DNA of 64,000 nt, from the NCBI RefSeq assembly GCF_000189635.1, contig NW_002476358.1:1-64000 (forward strand), read 5' to 3'. Position numbers and translations under genes: made by a program. Numbering within the stretch: position 1 is the stretch's first letter; every line of letters begins with the position of its first letter. This document shows, piece after piece, positions 1 through 14,733 of this stretch. Under the pieces are notes generated by a model. The model was not told the origin of the DNA. It did not search any database and worked only from the letters and a program-made list of their open reading frames with translations. This stretch comes from Tetrahymena thermophila SB210 (taxonomy: Eukaryota; Ciliophora; Oligohymenophorea; Hymenostomatida; Tetrahymenidae).

Positions 1-2490
1 ATATATATTAATAGCATATTAAATATCTTATGAATACAGTATACAATTTACTAATATGCTATAAATATATTAGTATATTGAGATATATATATATATAGCA
101 TTAATTGTTATTTATCCTAATTAGTTATTTTTTTATAATTATTTTTGAAAATCAGATAATTTACCATACATATTCATAATATTTTTTGATAACGTGAATT
201 AATAACATTTATAAATTTTATAAAATTTTAGTTTACAATTTATAAAAATTGAGATTATTATGTTTAATTTACAGTCTGAAATTTAAATACGCAATTTAGT
301 GAAATGTTTATCTAAAATAGTGATTAATAAAAATTTCAACTGAACTATATTTCTAAGAATTTTAATTGATATTAGTTTTATATTTCCAATTGTAAGCCTA
401 TTTAATCTGATAAGTTCAATCAAAGTAACCCTAAAAATAGTGTAAATTGATAAAAATTTATTTTTAAAAGTCTAAATTGAAAAATTGTTTTAAAAAAAAA
501 TTTTAGAACTAAAATCTTGCATGACGCTTTTATTAATTAAAAAAAACTTAATAATTAATTTTATAATCAATCTATGAATTTTTGATAAACTTAATTTTGA
601 CACTAAGACACTAAAAGAAATGTAAACTAATTATATTTATTATTTGTAATAAATTATTATTTTAAATAAAATAAAAACTTAGATAAAATTTATTAGAAAA
701 TATATTATTTTTATCAGATAATTTAATTTTTATATATTTATTATATCTTTGTTTGCAAATTTTAGTAAAAGAAAAATATTTCTATATTTTATTTTGTGTA
801 AAAAGATTTATTTTTGATTAAATTTCATTTATTATTTAGCCTTATTTTAATTTATTAATAATATCATTATTAAAAATTTAAATAGTTATTTGCTTTGTTT
901 CAAACTTTTGCATTTTAAAAACTCCCTAACTATCCAATTTTAAAAATAATAATAAATAATTAATGTAACAATATGAATCTACGATGAGTAACAATCAACT
1001 TAAATTAATTATACTATAAATTAATTATCAAATACTTGAATCAAAAGTAATAAAAGCGAAATAATAAAAGCGCAAATTCCGAAGTAAGCATCTAATGAGT
1101 AATAAATTAAAAATTATAAAATTTAAATTTACTTTATTTTAAGCTTTTTAGATATTGGGGTAATTGTTAATAATAATATCTTATTAGACTAACATATCAA
1201 ATCTTAATTTATAATAATTATTTAATGGAAAAAACTCTTTAAAGATATAAATTCTAAATTACTTTCTCATAAAAAGAAGATATAAATATTCTAAGAATAT
1301 TAATAATATTTTATATCTAACAATTTCTTTAATTTTTTTAATAATTCTTTTTTATCTTCAATATATGTGAATTGGTTTTTACTTAAAATTAAAAATATTT
1401 TTTTAAAGTATCAAGCTAATTATTTATTTATTTTTATATAATAATAAATATAAATTATTATTCTATATTATTATTAAATTAATTTTATTTATTTTTTGAA
1501 AGAAGAAAATAAAATTTATAAAATGTCTAACATAAATCTAAAATATATTTTTATAAGAAATAAAATTATTTAAGTGCTATTGAATAAATAAAAGCCTTAT
1601 GATGTTAACTTAAATTAAGATAGCAAGAAAAAAGACTAAAATAATTTGAAATTTAATTTATAAGATTTTATTATCCTTAAGTTTTTTTTTAAAAGCAAAA
1701 AAGTGAACTCTATTCATATACTAAAATATCAAAGATCAGGAATTAAATATTAGTTTCACTTAATTACTATTTTAAAATATTTAGTATTATTGAAATTCAT
1801 TAAAAGACTAAATATTTTCACTATTAATTTTCATGAATGAGTAAAATTTTAAGATTTACTTATTCTTACTTTATGATCATCCTCTTATTTAAAAGGTCGT
1901 GAATGAAAAAATGTTAGCTAAATATTTTATAATTATTAAATTTTAATGTTTTTTTCTTTTATAAAGTATTAATTAAATTGTCTATATTAACTAATATATA
2001 TAAATTGAGGTGAAAATAGTATTATTAAATATTTCAGGTAAGGAATATTTATCTCTCAAATTAATTATTAATTTTCACCTGAATTTTTAAAGATTTTAAT
2101 TAGTTTTATATAAGGAAAGAAAAATTTTCTAATGCATACCTTCTTATATTTATTTCAAAAATTAAATTTAAATGAATTAGATCATTTTTTTTAACTTAAT
2201 TTTATGAGATATAAGTTATAATCGAAATAGAAGTGGGGATTGGATAAGCATTTATTTATTTAATAAGCCAATTTATTCTATTTTTTAAAATATTGTATTA
2301 TTGGTTTGCCCTAAAAAATGCATTTTTTGATTGCTCCCCTTTATATATTTAGTGGTAAATATTACCATAAATAATAAATCAAAATGTTAGCTCTATCAAA
2401 AAAGCTATCTAAAATTTTTTTTCAAAAAAATATATGAAATATTTATTTAAAAAGAAAAAAATTTAAATAATAAAAAAGTTTACATTCAAC
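1..2490. other. AT-rich intergenic DNA
   Basis: I see no convincing frame on either strand, even with TAA and TAG read as Gln. The stretch is dominated by A/T runs. The last few hundred bases are presumably the promoter and 5' UTR of the gene that starts at 2491. Confidence 0.7.
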
Positions 2491-5400
2491 ATGTTGTATT
2501 TGTCATTAGATAATAAAAGAAATATGATTTTAAACAAATTTGCAATCATAGTGTTTGCTTTTATCACTTTAATAATCAAAATAACCTTCTGTTAACCAGT
2601 TCAAAGAAATCCAGGAGCTGGTGGAGTTTCCTTATTTTTTAGTTTACCATTAACAATAAGCATTCCACCAAGTACTCCTTATATGACATTTGTGTTTGAT
2701 AATACGCTTGGATTAAGTTTTACTAGTATTTAATCAGTAGGATTTGGTGCAATTGGTTCTCAAGGCGTATGTTAGTCTACAAATAGCGCAATTATTTCTA
2801 CAGCTACGCTTGCTTAAAATAAAATTTCAATTTAATACCCATTCACCTTACTGAGTGCTTCAAGCTAGATATAATGCAATGGCGTTTCTTATAACCCGAA
2901 ATGGATGAATGTCCAATTAATTGGTACTTTTGAATATGGAGGAACAATTAACATAAATGCATATTATGATACTTAAAGAAACGGAATATCTAATCAATTT
3001 GGAAGTGCAGCACAACTAGATGTATTGCCTGACTAAATTACAGGTAAATAAATTTTTAATTATACTTAAATAAAATCTTAATTTATTAACAATTTAAATC
3101 TAAATCAAGAAATGAAATTGATGAAAATTCGTATTTTTAATTTTTTTAAATTCTTAAAACTAACAAGATTTATTTATTAATAAATAGATTCAAGTATTAA
3201 TTTTAGTCTCTCAGCTACTCCTTCATAGGTTATATCTTAACTTGGATAATATACTTTGTTAATCACAACACCTCTTCTCGCTGCTTAAATAAATTAAATC
3301 GTTTTACTTCTTCCTATGTATTGGTATCCTGATACTGCTCTACCTTCAGGTTGTTAATAAACTTCAACACCAGTATCTACAAGTTTCTCATCTACGTTGT
3401 TATAAAATTTATCAGCGTCAGTCACTACAAATATTGCAACTAGTTTGTATAGTGTAACATTAAGTTTCTAATAGATTAGCCTTGGGGGTTAAGCTGTTGA
3501 TTTAACTTTTTAAATGACCAATCCTTTTACCAGTGCAAATATTGTGCTTGAAGGCTAATTCTTGTAAGTTTAAGCCTCTTTTAACTATTACACTGCTTCT
3601 TCAACACCACTTACAGCATTTCAAACAAGTTTTACAAGTACTAATATTAATGCCTAACCCACACAATTTTCAAATTGTAATAACAATGGAGCAGCTTAAA
3701 TATTGTGCTCTTCTACAAGCTCTGGAACTTATACTAATTCAGCTTGCTTATCTGGATAAACAATGTTTGTAAAAATCATAATTTATCCAGTATTTTTTCA
3801 AGATATATACTCCTCTGTATAGTTTACGTTATCTAATATTCCGCCAAATCAATCACCAATTACTGGCATAACTATGTAAATAATAAATTCATCTCCTTCA
3901 ACTACTGATGTTGGACTAACAATAACCTCATCAGTAAGTATCAATAACTAAATAATACTATTTCCTCAATACTTAACTGGAGCTTACACATATCTCAGTT
4001 ATCCTTTTATTTGCATGGCTAACCCATATACATAGTATTTATCAGTAACAATACCTAACTTTTAACTTCCTTACGACATAGATGGACTTTTAATGTCTGC
4101 ATAATTCTATGTTCAACCTTTTTTGCCTGCATAATCGTATAGTTAAGCATATTAAAGGGACACATCAGTAAAATATTTAATCAACATATACAAAACTAAC
4201 ATTTAAAAAAAATAAATTTATAGTCTGCAAGTATCTTGAATGCTTCATGTGGTAACACTCAATTGTAAATAAACAAAAATTTTTTTAGCTCTGCTCAAGT
4301 GATAACTGCAAACCCTAGTGACTTGCAAGTAGGTGCTACATAAGCAACACATATAGTTAAAATAATTAGCAAATATACATTTGTTTCTTCCGTAGGAAAA
4401 ATTTAGCTTACCCTTCCACCAACTTTATCAATAAACCCATCTGGAAGTATATTACTTTTTATTTTATTAAATTAATAAATAAATAATATTATAATTTAAC
4501 AAGCTTTTTCCTGCACTGCCAAGCTACTTCTTCCTGATTAATCACTTGTTTCTATTACTGTAACTTCCTGTACTTACACAGGTTCTCCTGTTATTATCAC
4601 TTTATCTTATTCATATGGAGGAACATTATAAGCAACTGGCTTTGTTTTTACTTTTAATTAGGTCATCAACCCTACATAAATACAGTATTCAGGAAACTTT
4701 CAAGCCTCTACTTTTCTGAGAAACGGATCTGTTTCAGACGCTAATGATCCTTCTTAAACTAATTTTGGATTTTACACTCAGCCTGCTCCTTTTTCAACAG
4801 CAAATTTAGTTAATAATGGTATTGGAACAAAGTTGGTTTACACATTTTCACCATATACACTTACACTTGCTTCTCCAGTAACTATGTTGGCTGGAGATTA
4901 AATTCTTGTAAACTTCCCAAGCTATATTTCTGAAATAAATAGTATTTCAATTACAACACCTTCATCTAGTTTAAGTGCTACTTCTTCAAATAATTAAGTC
5001 CCACTGGTATTGTCTGTTTCTTAAAATATCCCAGCAAGCACCTCTATTATAATTTAGTTTACAATAAGGAATCCACCAGTTTCTAACTTAGATTATACTT
5101 TTACTGTAATCAAAAATTAACTTTTAAATAATATTATAATCCTTTATATATAATAACTAAAATTTTAATTATTAGATTGTTGCTTAGAAGGCTACTCCCA
5201 CTATTTATTTGTAGAGCAATATTAATTATGGTAGCGCTGACTCTATCACTCCAACAGGTTTCTCTTCATTCATCGTATCTTCAAGTAGTCCATAAAATTT
5301 GGCAAATGCTGTTTATTCAGTTTCTTTTACTCCAAATGTGCTGCTTTAAAACCCTTCTACTATGATTTTAACTTTTATTGCTCCAACTACTACTCATAAT

Positions 5401-8400
5401 TTTCTGACAACAGGATCAACTACTTGCTCAGCTGTAACAAACTCGCTTATCATAAGTTGTACTCCTAACTCACCATCAACTAACTAATTAGTATATCAAT
5501 ATTTAATTCTATATGCAATAAATAATATTTTGTTTTATAAATCGGAAAGACAATCACCTTAAATAGTATGATTTCTCCAGCAGCAAGCTACCAGTTTACC
5601 ATTCAAAATGTTTTAAATTATATGAGTTTAGCTCCATTTATAATTAAAGGAGATATTGGATATTCTTAGAACTAGGTAGGAAATGAGTCAACTTCAACTA
5701 TTTCCAATACACAAATATTAAGTCTTTCAGCAGTAACATTATCAATTTAAAACTATATTCTTGGTATTTAAAGCTAATATCAATTCTCTATCAATAATGT
5801 GTCTCCTTTTCCTGCATTAGGAAATATGATTATAACTACAACTAATTTAGTGGCATTTATCGTACCTTCTACTGTTAGCGTAAATTTATCTGCATGCCCA
5901 GGAACTTCTACAGCATCTCAATTAAATTTATCTTGCTACCCTAATTAAGACTCCTCTACTATAACGATTTAAGCTGTAAACAATCCTACCTAATTAATTT
6001 AATAATCAACTACTCCATTCGTTATAACTCTCAACGAAATAGTAGGTGGAAATTCTTATGCAATTAAGTCATATACTTCCAGTAACCTTGTTTATACAAA
6101 TTAATGCAATATATCCTCCTTTTGTAAAACTTGCTAGAATAGTAACTAATCAATATGTTAAAGCTGCTATTCAACAAATAGCATAACTTATTAATCCTCA
6201 ACAGTTTATGTTTAAGAAACAATTTTGAATCAAGCAACTTCATTTTAAAGTTGTGTAGCATCTTGCCCGTAGCAATCTTATCAAACATCATAAGCTGGAT
6301 AAGCAGTTTGTTTATAATGTGATTTGTAAATTTACAAATATTTCTTATTTAATTAATTAATAAATAAAAAAATTCTTTATAATTTATTAGATCATGTGCT
6401 ACATGTATAAATTCATCTACTAATTGCACCTCCTGCTCAGGTAACCTTTATTTAGACACAACTACTAATACTTGTAACACAACATGTCCTGCTAAATATT
6501 TCAGTAAAATAAAAATAAAATATTAATTATCGTTTAAATTTAATTTATATTTTTAGTATTATTTAATCAAGTTAAAATATATTTCTTATTTAAAAATTTC
6601 CAAACAATATTTTATAATTTTAGAATCATCAAATAATCAGTGCTAACTATGTTCGTCTGTAGGAAATTGCTTAACTTGTACTTCTGCTAATGTGTGCACA
6701 TCTTGTGATATTACACTGTACTTGTAGAATACTCAGTGTGTAACTTAATGTGACAGTTAGTAATACTTAATATTTATAATTTTTATTAACCACCAATTTC
6801 ATTAAAAAATTAGATATTATGTAGGAAATGGAGGGAGATAATGTATGCCTTGTCCTACTGGATGCAATACTTGTACTTCTGCCTTAAATTGTACCTCGTG
6901 TTCTGTAGGATACATTTAATTTTAAACCACTTGTGTTTAAAGTTGTCCTTAAGGATATTCAAAGCTTATTTAAAATGGAGTATATGTTTGTGGAGTTTGT
7001 GACCCTAAATGTAAAACTTGTGATACTCTAAGCACAACTTGCACATCATGTTATGACTATACTTATTTGTATAACTAAACTTGTGTTACATAATCTTAAA
7101 TTCCTGAAGGTTATTATGGAGATAATACAACATGGACAGTTTAACCTTGTATGACTTATTGTATTTCATGCTCTTTTAAAGCACTATGCAATACATGTGC
7201 ATCTCAAGCTGTTATCTATTAAGTAAATTTAATTCTATAAATAATATTTTATTATTTAATTTTAATCATGTAAGGGTATTTGCTATGCTAGTTGTCCTAG
7301 TAATGTTCCTGTACCAGATGGAGCAGGTGGCTGTAAAGAGGCAATCATACCTACTGCTATTTCTGATAATAACACTAAGATTGTTCCCTTTCCTATGCTT
7401 TTATCTTGCATAGCATTCTGTATATCTGTATATTTCTCTAAATATGAAAAACCACAAACATTCGTACCAGGTTGTATTGTAGGATTTTGTGCACTATTTG
7501 AATGGATTTCTTGGATAATTCTGATAGGGATTAGCTTTTCTAATGATGGAGCTACCTCAATAACTACAATTACTGCTGTAATAGGATTTGTACTAATTTA
7601 TCTGATTAACTTTGTCTATTTCATGCTTTACAAAAAAAATATATCTCCAGATCCTTCATTTATGGAATGGTAACTATAGCATAAGAATAGAATATGCAAA
7701 AATGTTTCTATTTTTTTCTCTTGCGTTATTTCCTTCAAAATATAAAAGATTATATTCTGTAAGTATTTTAACTAAATTTTCTTCAAGGTAAATTTTATTT
7801 TATTCCCAAAACAAAAAACGCTAAAATAAATTATTTATTTGAATTTAGGCCAAGCTTAAAGATATTGATCTGCTTACTCCTTTCAACAAAATGTCTATTT
7901 TTAGTATTATATTTAATAGTTTCTTGATTATTTTTAGTGCTTCGGTATTTAGTTATAGGCATTAAAACTCTACTTAAATTTACATTTTAAGTTTAGATAC
8001 ACTTTTAGTGACAATTTTTATGATTATTTTCATGATTTGGGAAGCCTTAAAAAACGAAGCATTCTTTGATGAAAATTATAATTTAAAATTTGATTAAATG
8101 AGCTACTTTACTCAAAGATTTTTTCCCTTTGACTAATCTTACATGGAAAGGGCTAAGTAGAGATCTGTTTATGGGCATCTAAAAAATTCTGAGTCTAACT
8201 CAAGCTTGATAGACTTTGGTAAGGAAAATAAAGTAACTAAAGTAGAATAATTGTAGCAGCCTTAAAGTTAGATAATGGATCCAAATGATATTTCAACAAA
8301 TGCTGCTTTAGATAGAAATGTTATAAACAATTCAAATTATGGAGCTCCTTACCTCATTCAAGATGAAATTTCTGAGTCATCTAAACCAGGAAAAAAGAGA

Positions 8401-11314
8401 TAATTTGAAAAAAGACACATTGCTCCTGTATTCGATAATAAAAGTAAATTAATAATTTAAAAAAACAATTAAAATACAAATTTTTAATTTAGATTTTCCA
8501 CCTATCCAAGAAAATTCTTTAGAAGATGAAGATGAAGATTTTTATGAAGAAGATATTTAGAATTAATCTATGAAAAAAATGGTTGGGGTCTAAAATAGTA
8601 GGTAAGGTTTAGTAAATCCAAATGGTTTTGCCAGAAATAAATTTATTTCACTTGATGATTAGTAAGATTTAGAGAATTAAAGAAATAATCATTTAAATAA
8701 TTCAACTGGATTGAGAAATAATTAAACTAATTCTTTTAATAAAAACAATTGTAACGAAGAAATCACTTCATAGTATAATTAAGCTGATAAAATATACTAA
8801 AACCCATAATAACAATAAGGATAAAAGATTAATAAAGGAAGTACTGGAGTTCACTTGTAAGAAGATGAAATTTATTATGAAGAGCAAGAAAATTAGAAAT
8901 AATTTTCTAAGTAATAAAATGTTGAAAAATTATAAGAAAAAACTGCTATGATTGCAGTTTCTTCAATGATTTGTGGAGCAGCAACATCAAAGGATACTAA
9001 AGTTGATGTTGATAAAAATGAAAATATAACAAAGTAAGTAAATTTATAAAAAAATCTTAACCATAAAGTGGAAATAAGTTAAAAACAGGTTCACTTATAA
9101 TCAAATATTGATAATCTTAAAGAAGATAATTCTTAAATTCCTGAAATTTCTCAAGCTAAAGGAGTAGTAACAGAGACTGGTATTACTGAAAATGAAAAAA
9201 TTAAAAATGAAAAGTAAAAGAGTAATTAAAATGAGAACAATATTGATAAATAAAGCAATATAAGTAAAAGAAATCTAAATATTATTAAAAATGAGAATGA
9301 AAGTAATATTTGTCAAGAAATTAATAAAATTAATGAAATGGGAAATAAGTAAGATAGTATAAATAATTAAGATAAAAATATAAATGATAAGGAACATAAT
9401 TTAACTGATAGAAATTCTATCGTTAAAGAGGAAGAAAATAAGTTTAATTTAAGTAAAAATGTTATCAATCCTAGTAATAAAAAGGTAAATAAATAAATTA
9501 TTTAATTTTTCTTCAAAACATTCTTTTTACTATTTTGATAATAAAAAAAGGCTGATGGAAATGAAAATTTATTTTATTTTAATAATCCTCTGAACAGTTA
9601 AAATGAAAAAAACTAAAATAGCTCAAAATTAAATAAAGAAAAAAATAAAAATATAAAAATGAATTAATAAAGAGATGCCTTTGATGAAAATTTATCAAAA
9701 AAGAATAAATAGGGTAAAAACAGTAAAATGATTACTCCTATTTAAAGCTAGCTAGAAAAGAATAACAACTAAGAAATCTAAAAAGCAAATCAGAATGGTA
9801 TTTCAGATTTTAATGGAGCAAATTAGAATTAAAAAACAACTGAATCAAAGTCTAAGTAAGCAAATGATGTAAAATAATTAAAAAAATAATGTTTATTTAA
9901 AGTAAATTAATCCTTTTTTTGTTTATTTATTTCAAAGATTTAAAATGCTGAAGAAAATAAGGTTGAGAGAATAATGCCAATAGTAGAGGATCTTGATGAA
10001 GATTTGTCTAAACAGGATAAAAACCTTAATGAAATTGAGAAAAAATAGAAAATAATTACTTCTCACTATAACTTGGATGGGAATACTTTGAAAAAATAAG
10101 CTCCATAAAAGAACAATTTATTAGGTATTTCTGATAGTGATGAAAAATTTAATTAAAATTTAAATAATATAAATGAACAAGCTCAATAGAAAAATAATGT
10201 AAATATTATTTTATATATTTCTATCTAACAAGTTTATTTATTTTCATAGATCTATGATTCTGATGAAAGTTTGCACTCAGTAAGCGAAGCTGATGCCAAT
10301 TTTAATGAAATTAGTCCCTCGGACTTTAATATTCTTAATTAAAGGTACGAAGAAGATTTTAATTTACGAGGTCCTTAACTAGCATCATAGGTACAGTTAA
10401 ACTAATAAAGCCTTAGATATCTGAATAGAAATATTACAAGCAATCAAAGCGAAGATATAGAAAATACTAAAATTATTTCTAGTATAACATAAAATGAATA
10501 AGGATTACATGCATTACAGCAAAGCAATCGAAATACTTCTTTAAATATCTTAAGTGCCTAAAATTTTCAAAATGAATTTAAAATGCCATAAAATGAGTAA
10601 AAATAGGGTAGAATTGTTAATGGTTCTCTCTTTTAAGATGCAAACTCTGTCTCTATTAATATAAAACAAAACAGGTAGCCTCATCAATAAGGAAAATTAA
10701 ATAATTAAAATTTAACTAATGAGAATAAAAACGAAAATAGTAATTCTATATTGCCTAACCCTAATATGAATAGTAATAAAGTAGATTAAATGTTGGTTGA
10801 AAATCTTGATAATTTCAACAAAACATTCAACTCGGCTACCACGCCTTAAGCATAATATTAGAGAAATTTTAATTTAAGCTTTAATAACTAAGATCCTCAA
10901 ATGAGTTAAACATAAATGTATAGAGGAAATATGAGCAGTAGATCTAAAGGTAATTATTCACCTTCTAGTCAGAATATAACTTATAAAGTTCCAGCTACTG
11001 ATCTTTAAAAACTTAAAAGCTTAGAATAAATATATCTTCAAAGAATAGAAGCTAATTCAAAAACTAGTTAAGCCTCTAGAAAAAATATATTGAAAAATAA
11101 AAAGAAAAAAATTTAGAGAGAAATTTCTTAAGATCCTAATTTTAAACAAGATTCAATAAAATAAATGAAATCTCCAAATAGAGTGTCTGAAATTTATTTT
11201 GGTGAGAGAGTTTAGAATATAGAACCTTATGTATTTAATCAAAATGGTGAAGATGGAATGGACTTTGAAGAAGATTTTGAGCCAGAAAATTTAAATTTTG
11301 AATCAAACTTTTGA
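2491..11314 (+). CDS. giant cysteine-rich (furin-like repeat) membrane protein with long Gln/Asn-rich cytoplasmic tail
   Basis: This is probably a surface or endomembrane protein of unknown ligand. The start at 2491, or the in-frame ATG at 2524, leads into a hydrophobic signal peptide (residues such as FAIIVFAFITLII). A long Ser/Thr/Pro/Val-rich, beta-rich-looking ectodomain follows. From about 6390 to 7200 there are CxxC-rich growth-factor-receptor/furin-like repeats, with short motifs like CNTCTS and CTSCSVGY. Several hydrophobic segments come next at about 7390-7640 and 7900-8050. After that comes a tail of roughly 1,000 residues rich in Gln, Asn, Lys and Glu, ending at TGA 11312-11314. 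About fourteen short GT...AG introns are apparent, for example 3044-3187, 4168-4223 and 7790-7849; several boundaries are estimates. Cys-rich multi-pass proteins of this layout are abundant in Tetrahymena. The tail could in principle be a second gene, but the frame joins smoothly across the intron near 7850. Confidence 0.72.
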
Positions 11315-11621
11315 TTTCCTTTTTATAATTAAAAATATATATAAAATAAGCTTTTTAATTTTTTTTTTATTTTGGTAAAAAGAAATATTCACCACAAATC
11401 AAAAAATTATTATTTGTGTTTTCTTGTTTCTCAATTGAATTTTACGAATAAAATAATTAGGATTTACTTTGGCACTTTTTGAATAAGCTATATAAATTTA
11501 TTTTGAATTGAATACAAATTTTCTTTTTTGAAATTTATAATTAAAAATTTAAATTTTATTTTATAAAAATACAAATACATTATAATAAAATTATTGTTTT
11601 TTATATTAAAATTATCTAATA
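11315..11621. other. intergenic, between convergent genes
   Basis: About 300 bp of AT-rich DNA between two 3' ends. I see no gene or distinct element. Confidence 0.7.
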
Positions 11622-14077
11622 TCATTGTTAAAATGTTATTAACTTTTTTGGTGTAGTTATCTTATGTTTATTAATATTGTTTCTATTTGCTAATTCTATT
11701 GAATTTAATTCTTCTAAATTCAAATTTTCAGAAAAATTACTTTATTCTTCTAACATCGGATTTATATTCTATAAAACGTTATTACTATTTTGCTAGTTTT
11801 AGTACACAGACAAGTTGTTTTCACTAATTTATTTTGAATAAAAATTTAGGTTATGCTACTAACTAGCATTCCTAATTTAATGGTTTTATATTTGGCGATT
11901 TTAAATAATAAATTCTTCCTCCTACTGGTATTTAAATAAATTTAAAAGTTAAGGATCCAAATAATTTAATATTTTTTTATCTAAAACCGATTAGCCATTT
12001 CTACTTGTTATATTTTAGTATGATTGATATGCATCTTAAACTTTTTATATTTCTGACCTTTAGTCTTAATACAAAATGTTAAATTTTTCTTACTATTCGT
12101 TTTATTAATTAATTTGATTTTCAAAGACTTAATCTTCGTATATGACTGGTTTTGATATATATTCGAAAAGCTATATCTAATCTTTATCCATAATTAATTA
12201 TTTTAGTTTATCAACTTCTAAAAGTTTTTTAACTAATTAAATTACATCCAAGTGATAATACAGTTTCTAAATACTGTAATCTATTATTTCCTTCTTTCTT
12301 TTAATATTTCCAAAGGGCCAAAAGAAATATTTTAAATAATCAACAAAGGTAAATTCCATACTATTAGTTTCATCATATAGAAGCTTTTTAAATTATTAAT
12401 TGCTTATTTCAATTTTATCTTAACTTGCTTAATTTTATGATTTTAAAGTTTTTTTAATGGAATTCTTTTAACTTAGTTATGATATTGTTTCATTTTATGC
12501 ATTATTCTCTCCTCCAAAATTATTTGATTTTTTCTTAATAATTGAACTCAAAGTTACAAAACTTTTTTACTCATTAAAACGATTCACTTATTTATCTTAT
12601 TTTCGCAGTTGTCTAATACTTTCTTGGTTTTAGAAATTAGTTGTGCTAATATCGTATTTTATTTCACTTTTATCATTTATATTTACTATATTTTTTTCTG
12701 TTTTTTTGGAATCAATTTGGTCTTCTTTGCATTTAAATTTAAAATTATCAGTGTTACTATTCGATTTTTTAATTTATTCTTAATTATTTATATGCATTTG
12801 AATGGTATTTTATTAATTATCTTTATCAATATTATTTTGATTATCTTTTGATTTCTTAAAATAAAATTAATCATTAATTATTGATTTACTCAGCATAAAA
12901 TCAGAAAATGATGTACATATAATAAAACCAATAGCTAACATTGATTAAGTAAACCCTCCTATTTCAGATATTATATTTGTCAGGTTTTTGTATTTTCTTT
13001 AGTAAACATTTTCTTTTTGTTTTTCGAATCTTAAAACAAGTTAAACAAAGTAATCAACATCTGATGTAAACTTTTTGTTAAAAAAAGAAATAATTATATT
13101 TCGATATATATATAGAAGTATTAATCTACTTCGAACTATATCTAAAAAAAATTATTTGCTATTTAAAAAAGGATAGCTATATTTATCTTGCTATCAATTA
13201 ATCTCTAATTTTATCTAGTTTTATGTGAGGATAAAATTAAAAAATTGTTCTATAAAATGTAAATAAATACTGAAACATCTTGGTTACTGTAGCTTATTTG
13301 CCTAGCAGTTTAAATGTCTGATGTTACCCATCCATAATCACTTTCTATATAGTTGTTTCTGAAATACATAGTTATCTCTCTTGGTGAAGATGTTGACGTT
13401 ATCCAAAATAAATCTCTATTATAGAATTTGAAAGGCTCATCTTTTATATCTGGACTTACTATAACATCCTAAAAATAAATCGCAAAAAAACCTTTTCCTA
13501 GAGTTGATGTATTCCTGCATCCTTAGCCACTGCATGGATAAATTTAAATCATAAAATGCTAAAATTCTTGCTAGGAATAATCACCTTCCATTACCTCTTA
13601 TTATTCAGGATGAATGCAATATAAATTTAGGTATGGCAAATTTAAAAAATTATTTTTAGTGTTAGGATTTTAGAAGTTATCTTATGAGCATGCTTATACA
13701 GTTACGTTAGTCTACCTAAGTTCAACTTAAGGTTAACCAGATTCTCCATAAGTTGTATATTTCGTTACTTAGTAAGCCACTACTTTGTAAATGGAAGGAT
13801 CTATATAATGATTTTAAGTAACTCCGTCTTACATACCAAAAGCAAAAGGCAGTGTATAGTTATTCATTATAAATTTTTCAGGAGAATCTACTTATCTCTC
13901 TTTTTATAACACAGTAGGATTAACTCTTGTATATACTTCGTTGAATAGAATTGCGAATCTAAGAACCACAACACATACTATTGCTATTGTAAAAAAGAAT
14001 CCTAGAGAAGTAGTATATGACTTTTGACCTTAAAATCTAAACTGTATTTAACTTCCAAATATATCAAACTTCTTCAT
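11622..14077 (-). CDS. ciliate two-pass membrane protein, tandem copy A
   Basis: I do not know a function for this family, but its architecture is one I associate with many ciliate 'putative transmembrane' proteins. The start (CAT 14075-14077) gives MKKFDIFGS. A FRFQGQKSYTTSLG motif and a first membrane segment (about residues 28-45) follow, then an extracellular-looking domain of roughly 230 residues with conserved cysteines and aromatics. One intron lies at 13071-13270. A second hydrophobic stretch (SMLAIGFIICTSF) is followed by a Lys/Asn/Gln-rich cytoplasmic region and a conserved block around KYFFWPFG...KRKKE...YSIQKLYYHLD. The frame closes exactly: 752 codons including TGA at 11622-11624. 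The copy at 14734-17192 shares order, intron position and most of the ectodomain. The middle of the tail is the least conserved part. Confidence 0.85.
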
Positions 14078-14733
14078 TTTTATATATCGATAGTGTTTAC
14101 TCTTATTTAATTAGTTTTTTTTCTTTCAAAATTTTTTTTGAGATAAAAAGAAGGCAGGCAAACAAATAAACAAACAAACAAAGAAATTAATTAATTATTT
14201 ACAAAAATGAATTAAAAATTATTACTAATCAAAAAAATGCAATAGTTGTTTTTTCACTCTAACTTATATAGTTTATCAAAAAATATTCCAAACAGGACAA
14301 GTATTTTTAATTAAAATAATTCAATTATTTTTGTTCATGAAATTTGCATTTTATATTTTTAAATCCAAATTTTCTTGTTATCTTTTAGGCTATATTAATT
14401 TGCCATATATTTTATTTTAAAGATATTTTGTCATTTAAAAAAAGGGGGTAAATAATGAAAAATATATATTTACAAAATAGATTTCAATCATCATTTCGTT
14501 TTATGGTTTCAATTGAAGGTAGTTAAAAAAAACATTTTTAGTTCATTTTTGTTTATTTAAAAGTGAGAAGTTTACTTTTAAAAATAAAAATTAGTAAATT
14601 ATAAACATTTTAATTCTAGAAATAAAATTTTTGAAATAATTAAAACATAATAAAATTTTAAGTGATATTACTAATTGATTAAACATTTGATTTATGTTAA
14701 TTATTTTACAAAATTACATAAAAATAATTTTAT
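14078..14733. other. spacer between tandem paralogues
   Basis: AT-rich DNA holding a short (AAAC)n-like run near 14160-14184. It contains the promoter region of copy A. No gene is seen. Confidence 0.65.

Noticed and set aside
12609-12851. Hydrophobic plus-strand open stretch of 80 residues.
   Set aside because: It is antisense to the Lys/Asn-rich tail of the minus-strand membrane protein gene, which is open throughout.
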